DNA from: Zygnema circumcarinatum
Taxonomy: Eukaryota; Streptophyta; Zygnematophyceae; Zygnematales; Zygnemataceae
Direction of reading: 5' to 3'
NCBI GenBank assembly: GCA_037447605.1
Contig: CM074808.1
Location: 4,065,995 to 4,129,994, forward strand
Length of the DNA stretch: 64,000 bases
The notes beneath the pieces are model-generated. The model made no database searches. It had not been told where the DNA came from and was given only the letters and a program-made list of their open reading frames with translations. Below, piece after piece: positions 49,840 through 61,841 of this stretch (position 1 is its first letter; each line of letters begins with the position of its first letter). Made by a program: the position numbers and the translations under genes.

Positions 49840-51405
49840 GGCGAGGGCGAGGGCAGGGCAATGGCTGCCGTCTCCCTCCCTCCCTCCCTCCCTTTTCGAG
49901 CCTAGCTTCCCTTCCTCCCTCCTCGAGCCTACCCGGAGCCCTCCCTCCCGCGCTTCCTTCCCTTCCGCCTTTCCCGCCCACCCTCGCGCCCGCTCCAAGG
50001 CCGTACAGGGCCGTACAGGATCGTACGGCGCTGGGCCACCACTCCACCAGTCAAAAAAAGTCCATTATTAAGTAGGGGGCATCAGACCACGACCATCGCC
50101 AAATCAATTTCGTAAGCCTGTCGGGCGAATTAAGCATGGCTAGGTACTCATTCTGGGCTCGGCGGAGCCGCGGATCCCGATCCGGAATTCGTACACGAAA
50201 GAAGTGACTTTTAGTATAAGGAATTCAGGAATTTCGTAAGCGTTGGTCAAGGTCTGACTCCCCCTAATACTGAAAATAAAGCTCAAAGGTCTTGAAAATA
50301 AAGCCGCCATTCAATAATATGGAGAAAAATAGAAAAAATGAGGCGTTCCAGACGTGCGGATGCGAATCGAAACAAAACAAAGTATGAAGCAAAAAGGTCC
50401 CGCAAATTCCGAAAAAGAAACTCAAAATGTTCCCGAAAATAGTAAAATACGGGAAATTCCGTCTTTGACGAGGCCTGCACTCGCCCCCGGCGGCCGGCCA
50501 TTAGTTGGCCACGGGGGCCAGTCAGGGGTAGGGATGGATTAGTTACGACTATATAATATATATTATATTATACAACTGTGACGACTAGATAACGGCTGAT
50601 ATATATTAATTTACAACGCTTTTACAACATGTACGGTCGTACGGTCGTACGGTCGTACGATTGTACGGTATTATGCGGCCCGAGCACGAGCAGACAGAGA
50701 AAACCAGTCGGACGCATTTCGCAACGCCAACGCCAAAACGACCTAATTTTGGTATGGTACGACCGTACGAGTCGTACGGTCGGTAATTGTTCAAAACGAG
50801 TGGGTATAATATATGTAATAAAGTGTTTTACTTTGTAATATATTACTAATTTTAAACCCGTTGTAAAGTATATAATATATTCGGAATTTATAACGCGGGC
50901 CATCCCTAGTCAGGGGTCGATAGAAACTCAGTCATACCTGCACCGTTAGTTAGCCATTATTTTCAGTCACTTGTTAGCCACATCTTCCAATCATTGACCA
51001 GCCAGTGGTTAGACAGACCGGCCGCGCGGGAACCGCGAGGCGAAAGGACGGCCCGCGTGAGGGAGGGCAGGGGAGCGGCCGCCCGACCGAGCTTGCTCGC
51101 TCTGCCGCCCGCCATGGCCGCCATGGCCGCCGCCTCCTCCGCCCCCGTCCCCTCCTCCTCGCTGCTGCGCGCCACCCTTCTGCCGCGCCGCCTGCCCTGC
51201 CTGCCCTCCGCGCTCGCCTCTGCCTCGCCTCCGCGCCGCTGCTTGTGATGGCGTCCTCGCTCCGACGGGGGGAACAGCACGACGCTTGTCCAGTTAGACT
51301 TGCAGCTTGTAGGGTTGCCGGCGCCTAGCTGTGCTGCTCAAGAATTTAGTGCAACACTCACGGTATCGAAGTTGAAAGGGCCCTTGGCTCCCTCATGCCG
51401 AGGGC
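49840..51405. promoter_or_regulatory. Divergent intergenic region, PAF1 / SANT gene, with a hAT-like MITE
   Basis: 1.57 kb between start codons. It includes GC-rich promoter-like sequence next to each gene, CCGTAC-type motifs near 50001-50028, and the MITE at 50529-50908. A short open frame starting with repeated ATGGCCGCC (about 51115) stops after 44 codons and has no exon partner I could find. Confidence 0.55.
50529..50908. mobile_element. hAT-like non-autonomous element (MITE), 380 bp
   Basis: The ends are TAGGGATGG at the left and its exact complement CCATCCCTA at the right. Directly outside both ends is the same 8-bp sequence GTCAGGGG (50521-50528 and 50909-50916), the target-site duplication length of the hAT superfamily, whose ends often begin TAGGG or CAGGG. 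The interior is AT-rich with no transposase frame and has clustered CGTACGGT motifs near both ends, as expected for sub-terminal transposase binding sites. Confidence 0.85.
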
Positions 51406-54126
51406 ATGGTCTTGTCTTCGGGCAAAAGTCAGGGCGCGGGACCGCAGGTGAAGCAAGAAAACGGCTATGGTGATGGAGGCATGTCGCCGTACGAGGGCTC
51501 GATGACGAATGCGCCGCCTGCCCTCAGCAATGCAGGGACGCCCGCAGACCATCTTGGCGGGCAGCAACAGCTTCGTCATTTTCCGGTTCTCTCGCCGACA
51601 TGGACAGTCGAGGAACTGCGGGTCCTGGAAGAGGGACTGTCAAAGTGAGCTTCCCACTAGGACCTTTTCCAATTTGTTTGTTCGAATTTGCTGAACCGGA
51701 CAATCTGAGCGCTCATTATAAATGCTCATCCCTGACCTTACCTGCCCGCTGTTTCAGGTTAGAGTATGCAAGTTAGCAGGTGCAGCGTTTTTTTATTGTA
51801 GCGCACCAGCCCGTTCGATTCTAACCTCGGTGCACCTTGATGGAGGTTTAATTATATAGTTGTTCTGTCATATAGTCGGGGCCTTAGCCATGGCTAGTTA
51901 CTCTCATTTGTGACCCGTTTCTCTTGGTTCCCATCAACCACCTTCTCAAGTTTTTAGTAGACCATTCTCCAACTTAGACATCCGAGGATTGTGTGAACTT
52001 GTCAAGTCCAGTTAACTCGGAACACACATCTCGTCATGTGAATCCCATTTCTATTTGACGAGCGCTGTTAGTCAGACAGCACAGATGACAGAGGAGAGAG
52101 CGCCTGTATAAGTTGAGGTTTCATTCACCCATTCAAAGCACCCATCAGAGTGGCTGTGAGAAGCTACCTCCCCCTCTGAATGCTCGCATTATTTATCTCC
52201 AGGGGCTCTAATACACTCGTTATTCCTCGTGGTTGTTGAAGGACTCAAATTTTCCGTTTCTGCTTGGCCGGGGCATCATTAGGTATCCTGCAGATCGGAA
52301 CTCCACCGTGTCGCGATATGTCATGATAGCAGCTACACTTCCAGACAAGATGACGAGGGATGTGGCTTTGAGATGTAAATGGATGATGGTCGGTATTCTC
52401 CCAGAAGCTGATGCCTTTTTCCCTCCTACTCCTTTCTGTAGTCTATTTGCCATCTTGCTCTCCCTCCCCTCTCCTCTGGATTCCCTATTTTCTGCATATC
52501 TCATCCCTCGATAAGCTTTTTAGACGATCCTTTTTCTCCGCTTCATTCGTCATTTATTGATGCTTTGTCTATTTTTTTAAACAGGCACATGGCTTATAGC
52601 TTTGTCAAAGTTCCACTTTTATGTCCTTTATTCGTCTGCTTAGTTCAACAAACCATATTTAGAGAAGGCGGAGTGTGGAACCCTAGCTGAAGTTGGAGTT
52701 TCTCACCTTACTGAAGCGAGCCACTTTGCAGAAGAAAGAGAATGGGAAGCGAAAGCGAGAGGATACGGTCGGGAAGAAGGGCAAGGATAAGAAGGTGAAG
52801 GCCAACATCTGACCGTTGTCACTGCACTTACAAGGACAGTGAAAAGATAAGAGTTTGATGGTATTTGATCAAATGTTGACTTGTCATCATCGTTTTTCGG
52901 TTTCTCAGGAGACACTTGGTCATCTGGGAAGCTATTTCAAGTTTAAAAAAACAAAACAGGGAAAGGAGTTCTTCTCTACTTGGGACTTGAATTTCTCAAT
53001 TCCCAGACATTGTGGATTGGTGTGCATGGAAACGATGGATCAAGCCATTGCTTTGTTGATTGAAGTTTCTTTGTTCATGCTTCCGTGGGTGCAGTTCTCT
53101 CAGGACAGAACAGAACAGAGCAGTAGGGGCACACTAGGACCGCCACCTCCGCGCCCGGGTTTATCTGTTTATAATCCTACTCCGACAGTGGAATTTGATG
53201 GCGTCATAACCAATGAAGGTATGCCATTTGAAATCCTCTTCCCTTGTTTGTCAAGTTACAAAGAAAAGGAATCGTCATATTTTATAATCCGCCTAGGCTG
53301 ATTTCTGTTTTTGGCCAGTCAGCTCTCACTGTCAATGAGCCGTTTGTAGACTGGAAGTCACACGCTGGAGAAGGACGTAGAACAAAAGATGTCCTATGAC
53401 GACTAGATGACTAGGGGAGCAGGGTTTTGCGTTCACATTAGCAGAGTATCTGTTGGTCTCAACTTTCGTTTAAGTGAATAGCAAATTATTACTCTGGCAT
53501 GTTCTTGGATCACCTTGCCCGGTAACTGTTTGCCTGATTTTTTACCTTGCAGCTATAGGAGGCACCACTGGGGAACTTTTGGACCAGAACGCCCAGATAT
53601 TGAGTCAAATAAAGGGAAATCTCGTAGTTCACAAGGTGTGTACAGGAATCACTTTCGCATAATGCGCACACAACCTCTGTTTGCAAGGAGGCGATTGATT
53701 GTTCCCCGCATACGCACACGCACACTCATCGTGGTATCTAGGGCTGGTTTGGTCGGCAGGTGCAAGAAAACAGTGACCTCTTTTTGGTTCTGAAAGATAA
53801 CATATTGAACATCCTGAACGGGTGAGGGTTTGCTCTTTCACCCCCCACATGTTCGTTATCACCGGTCTGTGGAGTGACGGGGCGGATCCTTTTCTTTTCT
53901 AAACTGGATTTACTGACATGGCTCGGGCTCACTGTGAAGGAGAGTGACTGCCGCGAACCTACTGACGGCTCCATTTTTGCTGGTGTTTATGTCTGTCCGC
54001 AGAATGACCAACATGCCGGGCATCATGAGCCAAATGCCGCCCTTGCCGGTGAAGCTGAATCTGGAGCTGGCCGGCCAGATCCTGCCCAAGGCTGGGGGGC
54101 AGCACGCGCACCATCACTCTCTGTAG
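51406..54126 (+). CDS. Plant SANT/Myb-like nuclear protein
   Basis: Eight exons join in phase into 264 aa: 51406-51644, 51758-51771, 52294-52388, 52732-52794, 53104-53218, 53553-53635, 53760-53821 and 54003-54126. A SANT/Myb-like domain starts at Trp66 (TWTVEELRVLEEGLSKLEYA) and continues RYVMIAATLPDKMTRDVALR then CKWM, the form seen in an uncharacterised plant family. A basic Lys/Arg stretch (NGKRKREDTVGKKGKDKK), probably a nuclear localisation signal, follows. The C-terminal half (LLDQNAQILSQIKGNL, LFLVLKDNILNIL, MPGIMSQMPPLPVKLN) also matches that family. Exon 2 is only 14 nt, supported by phase and by restoring the domain. A nuclear role is inferred; DNA targets are unknown. It is convergent with PHS1. 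Confidence 0.87.
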
Positions 54127-54537
54127 TGCTTGTGGCTCATGCGTGGAACGGACTCACGAAGATGACGATGAGGCTGCAGGGTGGCAGGCAATCCTGTGTT
54201 TGGCACAGAGAATGCCGTCCACTTCATGGAGTGAATCTCATAGCTGTGGGTACCTAGTGGCAACGAGGGAAGACTGCTGGCTTCACACAGCTCTTGTGGG
54301 GGTTTTATATATATATCGCCAATTAAAAAGTTATAACCATCGAGAACATTTGAACAAGGAAGAGGAAATATCCTTGCTTTGGTTTGCGGGTTGCAATTGA
54401 GATCATTCAGTCACTTCGCTTTCTTTCAGTTGAGTCCGCAGCGACCTCCCTGCAGAAATTTGTCGTCGAAGCGTTACCGTGTGCAGCGAGGGAAACAAGA
54501 GCACCGCTCCGCCATCAGTGCCATCGCCGCCGCTTCA
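54127..54537. other. Convergent intergenic region, SANT gene / PHS1
   Basis: 411 bp between two stop codons. Nothing recognised. Confidence 0.65.
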
Positions 54538-57500
54538 TCAGGACTGATCGTCAATCCCCGCGACAGCGAGCAGCTGCAGCTTGGCCATGTCCTGAGGCGA
54601 GACATGCGCGGAGGCGACCTGCTCCACTGGGAGGGAGCGGCGGGGCGGCGTACTGCTGCTCTCCTGCTGCTGTAGGAGGCGCTCCGCCACGACCACGGGA
54701 GCGCCGTCAGTCCTCGGGAGCGTGCCCGGATGCTTGCTCTTCACGTGGAACGAGAGGGAGTCGCTGCTGAAGCCCACTTCCTTTTGGCACACGTGGCACA
54801 TGCGCGGATGCCGCCTACGGGGCTTCCACTCCGTGGGTGCGACTCCTCGCAGCTTTGCGTCCATCTCCACAAGGGTGCGCATGAAGCAATCGTTAGGCTG
54901 AGCGCGTGGATGTGCGGTCTTCAGAAGAGCCCAGGCTTCAGCAAACGTCATGCCTCTGCAGCATGAGCATAGGCGTGAGCGTGAGCGTGAGCATGAGCAC
55001 GAGCACGAACACGAACACGAGCACACGAGCCTGAGCCTGAGCCTGAGCACGAGCCTAAGTATGCGCGTGAGCGTGAGCATGAGCATGAGTCTAGCATGAG
55101 TGTCAGCATGTCCACAGATAAGTTCGTTGAAAGGATGAGATTGCCTTGGGCATTGCCGCAACCGAGTCTCCAGCAGGAAATTGGAATGGCAAAACTACAA
55201 TTCAAGAAACAATCAAATGCATGGAGCCCTCATTTCTAGCATCTCTAATAGCGAAATCTCGCCCTTAAAGATCGCACAACAGAGCTGCGAGAGCTGTACA
55301 GGAATCGAAATGTAGAACCTTCCCGTTAGAAAAAAAATGACAAGAAACCTACCTTCGAAGCATGAGGTAGGCCAGCACGACGGATGCGCTTCGGCTTCTC
55401 CCTTCAAAGCAATGGATTAGAACCTTCCCACCGGTCTCACATGCCGAGTCAATGTATGCACATGCCTTGTCTAGGTGAATACTCAGTTCTTCAGTTTCGA
55501 CGTCTTTAAGCTGCAAGGATGCAAACACAAGGGTACAGAATCAAAGTCAGCAATCGCGAATCATTTGAATGCAGTGCTCTCTTTCTATGCCAAAACTGAA
55601 CCTCCAAAACAACCTCATTCGCCTGGCCCTTGTCAACGGTCAACTCGTCACTAGAGAGATAACACAACTTCACAACTTGGTGAGTTTGCGGCCTTCGACA
55701 ATAAAGAATAAAAATCAGGTACTTCTGCAGGATGGGGAGTGATTCCCTCTCTCATAACGTCCATAATTGGCCTCGTGCCAGTAAATTAAAAGCCCACCAG
55801 CAAGTGCTAAAGGAAAGAGTTAACCAGTGGGTAACCAACTCACTGGAATGTCCAAATAACTGAAAATGCTTTCGTCTCGCTCATTTGAAGAATCGACTAA
55901 ATCCAGAGGACAAAGGTTCAGAATCTTTGAAATGCCAATATGTTGCAAAGTTGCCATCGATCGAGCTGCAACAACACCTCCGATGAAGATGCCGGGCAGC
56001 ACCTCTGACGGTCGTTCAGTCGCAGCACCCTCTAACACAAGAGCTGCTCTCTCCAATACATGCTCGAGCCTCACCTGGCACCGACACAGTGATTGACGAA
56101 ACTGTCTGAGCCGTGCCAACACTGTCAACTCACGAATCCACGACACAACTCCGAACTGGCTTGCATAGACCGGAGCAGGGAGTGAATTCAGGATTTGAGG
56201 GCAAACACCAGGGGCAGTTTTTCCGCATCCGGAATCCGTTTATTGACCCAGAACCTACATGACGTGACACAACGAGTAATAGCATGAAATAGATTGTCTA
56301 ACTCTCCTCTATACAAACACTATGAATAGGCATGACTGACTGAGAGATGCACACAATGAGGCTGGAAGCTATGACATGAAGAACAAGAGTTAACGAGATG
56401 CGACAGAGTTTTGAAGATTCAGTAGTGGGCGCATATATGCATCCAAGCAGTCTGACTGGCGAATGCCATTTTTACACTAATAACGCAGCTATCCACTTTC
56501 AAACTGAATAAGTTTGTAAGAGTCTCAGCTTTCTTGCTAAGAATCAACAAACTGTAGGTCAATCGACCTCTACCAGGATCAATAGTATGCCACAATTGCT
56601 TTCGGATTGCCTCGCTTCTCTTTTTTTTCCTTCCACGTAAGTATCCTCCTTGCCTTCGTTGCCTGGTGCTTTCTCTGTGATGCTTACCTTGAGCTCATAG
56701 CTATCGACGAGGCTATGCGTCCCCCCACCCTCCAGAAAGCCTGTGGTGAAGTTGTGTGCGTTGCATATCTTATGGCACTCCTCTCGAATGACTCCGTTCC
56801 ACCACTCCAACTGCTCGCGAAGTTCGCTGTCCCCCTGTACGCTCTCCTTACAAAAGGATCGTGGTGAGTGCAAGTGACTCAAACCTGACTTTGGCTTTGG
56901 CTTTGCCCCAATGCGCATGATATGGGCATGCGTAAGTAGCTCTTTGACGGCAATATGCATGGCTGATCAGTTTAGGCTAGCGCAACATACTATCTGTGTG
57001 CCTTCTCTTCAAATAGCCATAGGTAGACAACTCAAGACTTACCTGTCCGTGCTGTCATAGTGCAACAGTTCTGATGTATTCGACCGCCTTCTTAGGTATT
57101 TCTTAAAGTTCTTTATTAGGGTCGGTCATGGCCTAATGGCGCAGATGCCTTTGGAATCATTGCTTTTGTCATCTCAGCAAATAAGTGGAGGGGGTCGACA
57201 CACACACCTTCACACTTCGATTTACTCCTCGGATTTTCATAGTGAGGCGCGACGGCAGGCTGCTGACCCCCTCGTACCACTTCTCCCTTGACGGGCTCGA
57301 TTTCTGGCCAGAATCTTCGGTCGATCCTGAAGCAGCACAGCCCCCTTCCTCAGTCCTTCGCGAAGGACTTTCCTGCAATGAAACCGATTCACTTGCCACA
57401 TTCTCACCGGCTTCCTGGCAAGCAGGGACACCTCCTGCCCCATTTTCTTGGCCGGGCCTTGCTTCACCTCCCGAACTCGGCCGTGCTTCCCTGCTGCCAC

Positions 57501-60500
57501 AAGAAACAGCACCCGCGACCAGTTGGCTATCCCCTTGGCAGTTCCCTTTCTCAGTCCGCCCGCTTGGAAGACCACTTAAGTTGCTCTTCTCCTCGTACGC
57601 AGGATTGAGCTCGCCCACAGTTGTCTGACTGCTTCGAGACTTGTCCTCGCAGACTCCACTCCCTGTAACATCTGCACTGCCCTCGAATTGCAGCCTGGTG
57701 ATGCGAGGTGGACTGCGATGCCAGTTATCTCTGATACTGCCCTTGGCTCGCACATCTCCACTCTGTGATGACGAGCTTTTGGAACTGCCAGACCCAGTTC
57801 GAGACTCGGACTGCTCAGGAGTCTTCTTCTTTACCCTGCTTGGCCCCGAGCTGGATGGACTTCGAGGTGGCAATTCTACTCTTCGCCCTCCCTTTACCTC
57901 ACTGGGGCTGCCCGACTCGCTCTTCTCTTCTGCATCCTCTCCAGCGATCACATACGCGACAAAGGCACGAAGCATTTCATCAAGCTTTCTCTTCAATGCC
58001 ACAAACATAACCTGCAGCTCCTGCAGATCTGCAACTGCCATCTTGAACCCTTCTTGAAATGCGCGCACTGCGGAGTCCTGGTCTACTGTCCGTTCCTCCC
58101 CAGCTGAAAGAAGAGAGGCTACAAGAACTTTTCCTTCATCTTTCGGTGAAACTTCCGCCTTACCCAGGTTTCCATCCGAAATCTCGTGCAGTACATTCGC
58201 TGCAAACTTAGGGTCGTTCAGTAACAATTCTGCAAATTTTGCGTACTCATTTCGATCCTGAGCAGCCTGCATGGAAGGAGGTCTTCGACAGACTCCCGAA
58301 TCAATGGCCACGACAATTCCCCCAACCAAGCCAACTTCAGGGCTTCTGCAACCTGTGCGTTCCTTTTCCCTCACACCGTCTGACAGGCCCTCCGCCTCCC
58401 CCGTCTGCTCCACTTCAGTGCCCTGCAATAGCGAGCCCTCATGCTGGCGAGACGAGCCCTTTAGCGGGGGGCGGTCCGCGTAGAGGAGGTTGCCGGGGTT
58501 GCCTCGCCAGCCCAACCGCCGGCAGGGGAGACGATCGGAGTTGCGGAGGAGGAGGTCGAGGAGGAGAACCCTCCCCAAGGATGTGCTCGTCTTCAAAGCT
58601 TCAAAGCTTTCACTAAAGGCCTTCGGACTTTTGAAGAGGGGCCTGCTGTGCACGTACCTGCGAAGAGAATTCTGCAGTTTAGTGCTCCCACTAGTATTCG
58701 ACATGTACGCTTGTTCTTTCTTCAGACGTTGCAGCCGTATCAGCAGGCATGCTCATGAACCTATCCACATCGTTAACGTAGCTCGTCTGACTTGAAAGAG
58801 TAAGGTCCTAAAGCAAAGCACACAGTGAGCAGCTATTAATTTCCAAAGTGCTCCAGAAGCATTTCTCACTCTTTCTGTTCAGTTCCTCATACCTCTTCCG
58901 GAGAGCCGTACATGTTTGACATGAAGCTGATATTCTGCTTCCCATGAATCTGATGTGTGTTCACCAGGAGGCAGGTTGGGGCAAGTCTGAGCGCACCCCA
59001 TTACCAGGAAGCAGCGGCTCAGTCGCAGCGCCTCCACAAACTCCTCGCAGCATTTCTGCGCAGCCTCACTTCCCGCCGCCTTCCAGCGCTCGCCTGCGGC
59101 TACAGCGGCCTCTTCGGCAGCGCGGAATTCAGGACTGCCGCTGTGCACCACTCTCATCTGCACAATTGGAAGAGGGTGCTCTTAGCTCGATTGCCCTTCA
59201 GCGCAGAAGAGAGGTCCGGAAGGACGAGCAAGGACCACAGAGGCAACTTAAGCATAAAGGAAAGCAGAAAATAGGCAGTTATCAACAGGCAACGCCATTT
59301 ATGGCAGACGAAGAAAGAGAGATGTGAGGACAGGACAAGATATTCCAAAGGCGGCAGAACAAGCACACCTGAGGAGTTGCCACGTGGAGGTAAATAATCA
59401 TAATCCAATAGTAATAATAGTAATGCAAGTTCACTGCCCAAATTTTTAGACTGCGTAGCTAATCTGGTTGCAGGTTCATGCTGCAGTCATCAACGAAGAA
59501 TCCTCCTTGCTGCTGACATTGCCTGATTGGAAAAGTGCGAAATACACCATTCCGCCAGAATTCACAGTCACCTGCATAGAATCCAGGAACAAAACATAAA
59601 GACTTAGCAGGAAAGCCTCCTCTAGGTCCACGCCGTGGCAGCGGCATGACACTCACAACCTACTAACGCATGCATGTCTCAAAGAAGTGGCAGTAGGCTC
59701 TTCAGAGAGTGGCTGATTTCGCTTTTTCAAAAAGCATTACTACATTGCACGGGGCGGGGCGGGGAGGCATCACCTCCATAGGACTTGCACAGCCCCCCTT
59801 CTCCTCCCCTCTGCCGCTGCTCTCAGAGTGCTCCGTGCGGTGGATGGCCTCCAAACGGCTCCACTGAAGGCAGGCCGGCGAGACATCCTGCTCGCGGGCC
59901 AGGGCAAGCTGATCCCACAAACTGGTCTCTGGGGGGGGTGCTTCATCTGCATCTAAAGCCTTCACTCCCTCTGAAATATTCCTGCACACGGTTCGCCAGG
60001 AATAGCCTCCTTACAGTACTCAAGACAAGCTTCAAATCTAGTCGACAAATTTCTCCTTTCATAGGTCGGAGTGAATATGCTCACTGAAACAATTTCGGTG
60101 CAAAGCCAATGCTTGCTCAATTCTCTTCTAAGTTCAGAGCATATACCAGAGCCGCATATTAAGCAGCGGGATATTGCTTGAAATAAGCCATGTGATGGCC
60201 AGTTTCCCCAACGTTTTTAGAAACCCTAAAAACCCCGACTTCACAGAGCAGCGTTCTAAATGCCGACATCACTCAAGAGAAGGTTGAAAGGTGAGAGGTA
60301 ACGGAAGGTGTGCATCGTGTGAGAGTTACCCTGCAGAGGGTTGAAACTGAGCGCCCCCACCGCTAGGAGAATCGCAATCACTTCCCCTCCGTTGGGCCCT
60401 CCGCTTGCACTGAAGCCAGCCTTCCAGCACCCCCGCTATTCGGCCCTCGTTCACATCGCCAAACAACCCGACCGCCTGCAATATCACAGCTCCACTAGCG

Positions 60501-61841
60501 ATCATGTTTTGTCACACAAGAAAGCTGGATTACCAGCTGCATATTATTAAAAGGAGCATTCAAAGAAGAAATATTTACAAGAGTTTAATATTTCTGCAGG
60601 AACACAATCCAGAGCAGCATCCTGCTGTGAATGCTGCAACATGTGAGGAAAATCTGAAGTCACAAAGACACTTACGACGAAAAATTCGCGTGCAAACCCA
60701 CTAAAATGGACTGAATGGAAAGGTCCATTCAACATGTAGTTTTGCTCACGTACTCTCCATCTGACGCACAAGCTATCATCCGCACAACGCCTAGAGTCAA
60801 TAATCCTTTGCAGGACTACTGGCTTCCTATATGTGAGGAGTAGCATAGGAGTGCACCTTGGCCTGCAGAACTGACGGGAGGTCCACCCCTACTGACTTGA
60901 AGGCCTCCTCTAAAGCGTGCTTTACGTCCACCTCCGCTTCTGTCTGCCACTGCTCAGACCGAAGAGTTCCAGACAGGAATTACATCAACAAAATCATTAT
61001 GCTATGTGCCATTCAATCCAAAATATGGATGCCCAAAAGTACGGGATTTATGCAGGACAACAAGAAAGGCGGGAATATGGTCAGCTTCGTAGTTCAGTCA
61101 AACTGAGAAAAACACCAACAAGCGCAACAGCATATACATTGCATAAAATAAACATCCAAGCTTACGTATCAAAAAGCCATTTTCATTTGTACTCAAGCGC
61201 TCGGCATTCCTGCTTTTCCTGTGCTTGGGCCATTTGCTATGCATGTGTAAGAGAGCGTTTGTGATAAAAAGCAGAGCTTTGGACATTTTTCTGTTTCCAC
61301 GGCAGGACAGTGCACCCGATGGTCCTTTATTCGTTGTGTGGACTTCTAACTAAAGGGATTCATTAAAATATTTAATCGCCACTATTATGCCGTTAGTTCA
61401 CACGTCAACTACTTGATAGACTCATAAACTTCCCACAAACATTCTATACTCGGACTAATTGTACCATTTTTTCAAGTAAAACTTTACCTTCGTTTTTTTC
61501 TCTTCTTAATATCCTCTATGAACAGTGAAGAATGCCTCGAACACTTCGACGGCAAGTCGTGAACAGACGTGATTTCATAAGAGAGGCTTGATGCCATTAA
61601 GCGGACTCTAACAGCTGCTAGGCACGCCGGGAGCAGCGCCTAATCAACGGCTTTTCCCGAAAGCGTACAGTCTCTTTAAGTCGCTTTCTCATTGACTTTC
61701 GGCCCCTGATCCGGCTTTCCTAACCCGTCCATTCTCCTTCAACAAGCTCCGCCCCAACCATCCCTCTCCTCGGCCCCCGGAAATGAGAGAGAGCGAGTGG
61801 AGTACCTGGTCTGGAGCGCAGGACGCCGCCATGGCTGCCAT
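54538..61841 (-). CDS. PHS1: PHS1-type protein: actin-fragmin-kinase-like domain plus dual-specificity phosphatase
   Basis: Arabidopsis PHS1 phosphorylates tubulin under stress through its kinase-like domain, while its phosphatase domain restrains this. Thirteen exons join in phase into 1148 aa (929 in Arabidopsis): 61806-61841, 60857-60949, 60330-60475, 59774-59981, 59518-59571, 59369-59480, 58912-59180, 58709-58807, 57208-58671, 56688-56846, 55844-56074, 55353-55510 and 54538-54955. Kinase-like part: SLWDQL, IHRTEHS, VTVNSGGMVYFALF, RLATQSKNLGSELA, EALRLSRCFLVM, LLLDLLLRNSDRLPC, GWRGNPGNLL and VAIDSGVCRRPP. Phosphatase part: SEVLPGIFIGGVVAARS and the active site HCFEGRSR (C991, R997). A C2H2-type finger follows (C1063, C1066, H1080, H1085). 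The first three exons and the 59370-59571 stretch are least certain; the latter needs a 37-nt intron or contains a frameshift. Exon 9 is 1464 nt, unusually long here. Confidence 0.88.
54961..55090. repeat. GAGCRY hexamer minisatellite in the last PHS1 intron
   Basis: About 20 tandem copies of GAGCAT, GAGCAC, GAGCGT, GAACAC and GAGCCT variants begin just upstream (sense) of the last exon's acceptor. Confidence 0.85.

Noticed and set aside
49378-50075. Long frames overlapping PAF1 exon 1 (Gly/Ala/Val-rich)
   Set aside because: Shadows of the GC-rich CAC/CAG repeat in PAF1; they lack the family motifs seen in the PAF1 frame.
58893-58970. Alternative PHS1 frame NISFMSNMYGSPEE before the donor at 58892
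   Set aside because: It joins the next exon in phase but not to the preceding EALRLSRCFLVM frame without a shift. A GTACGG donor after 58912 keeps one frame throughout.
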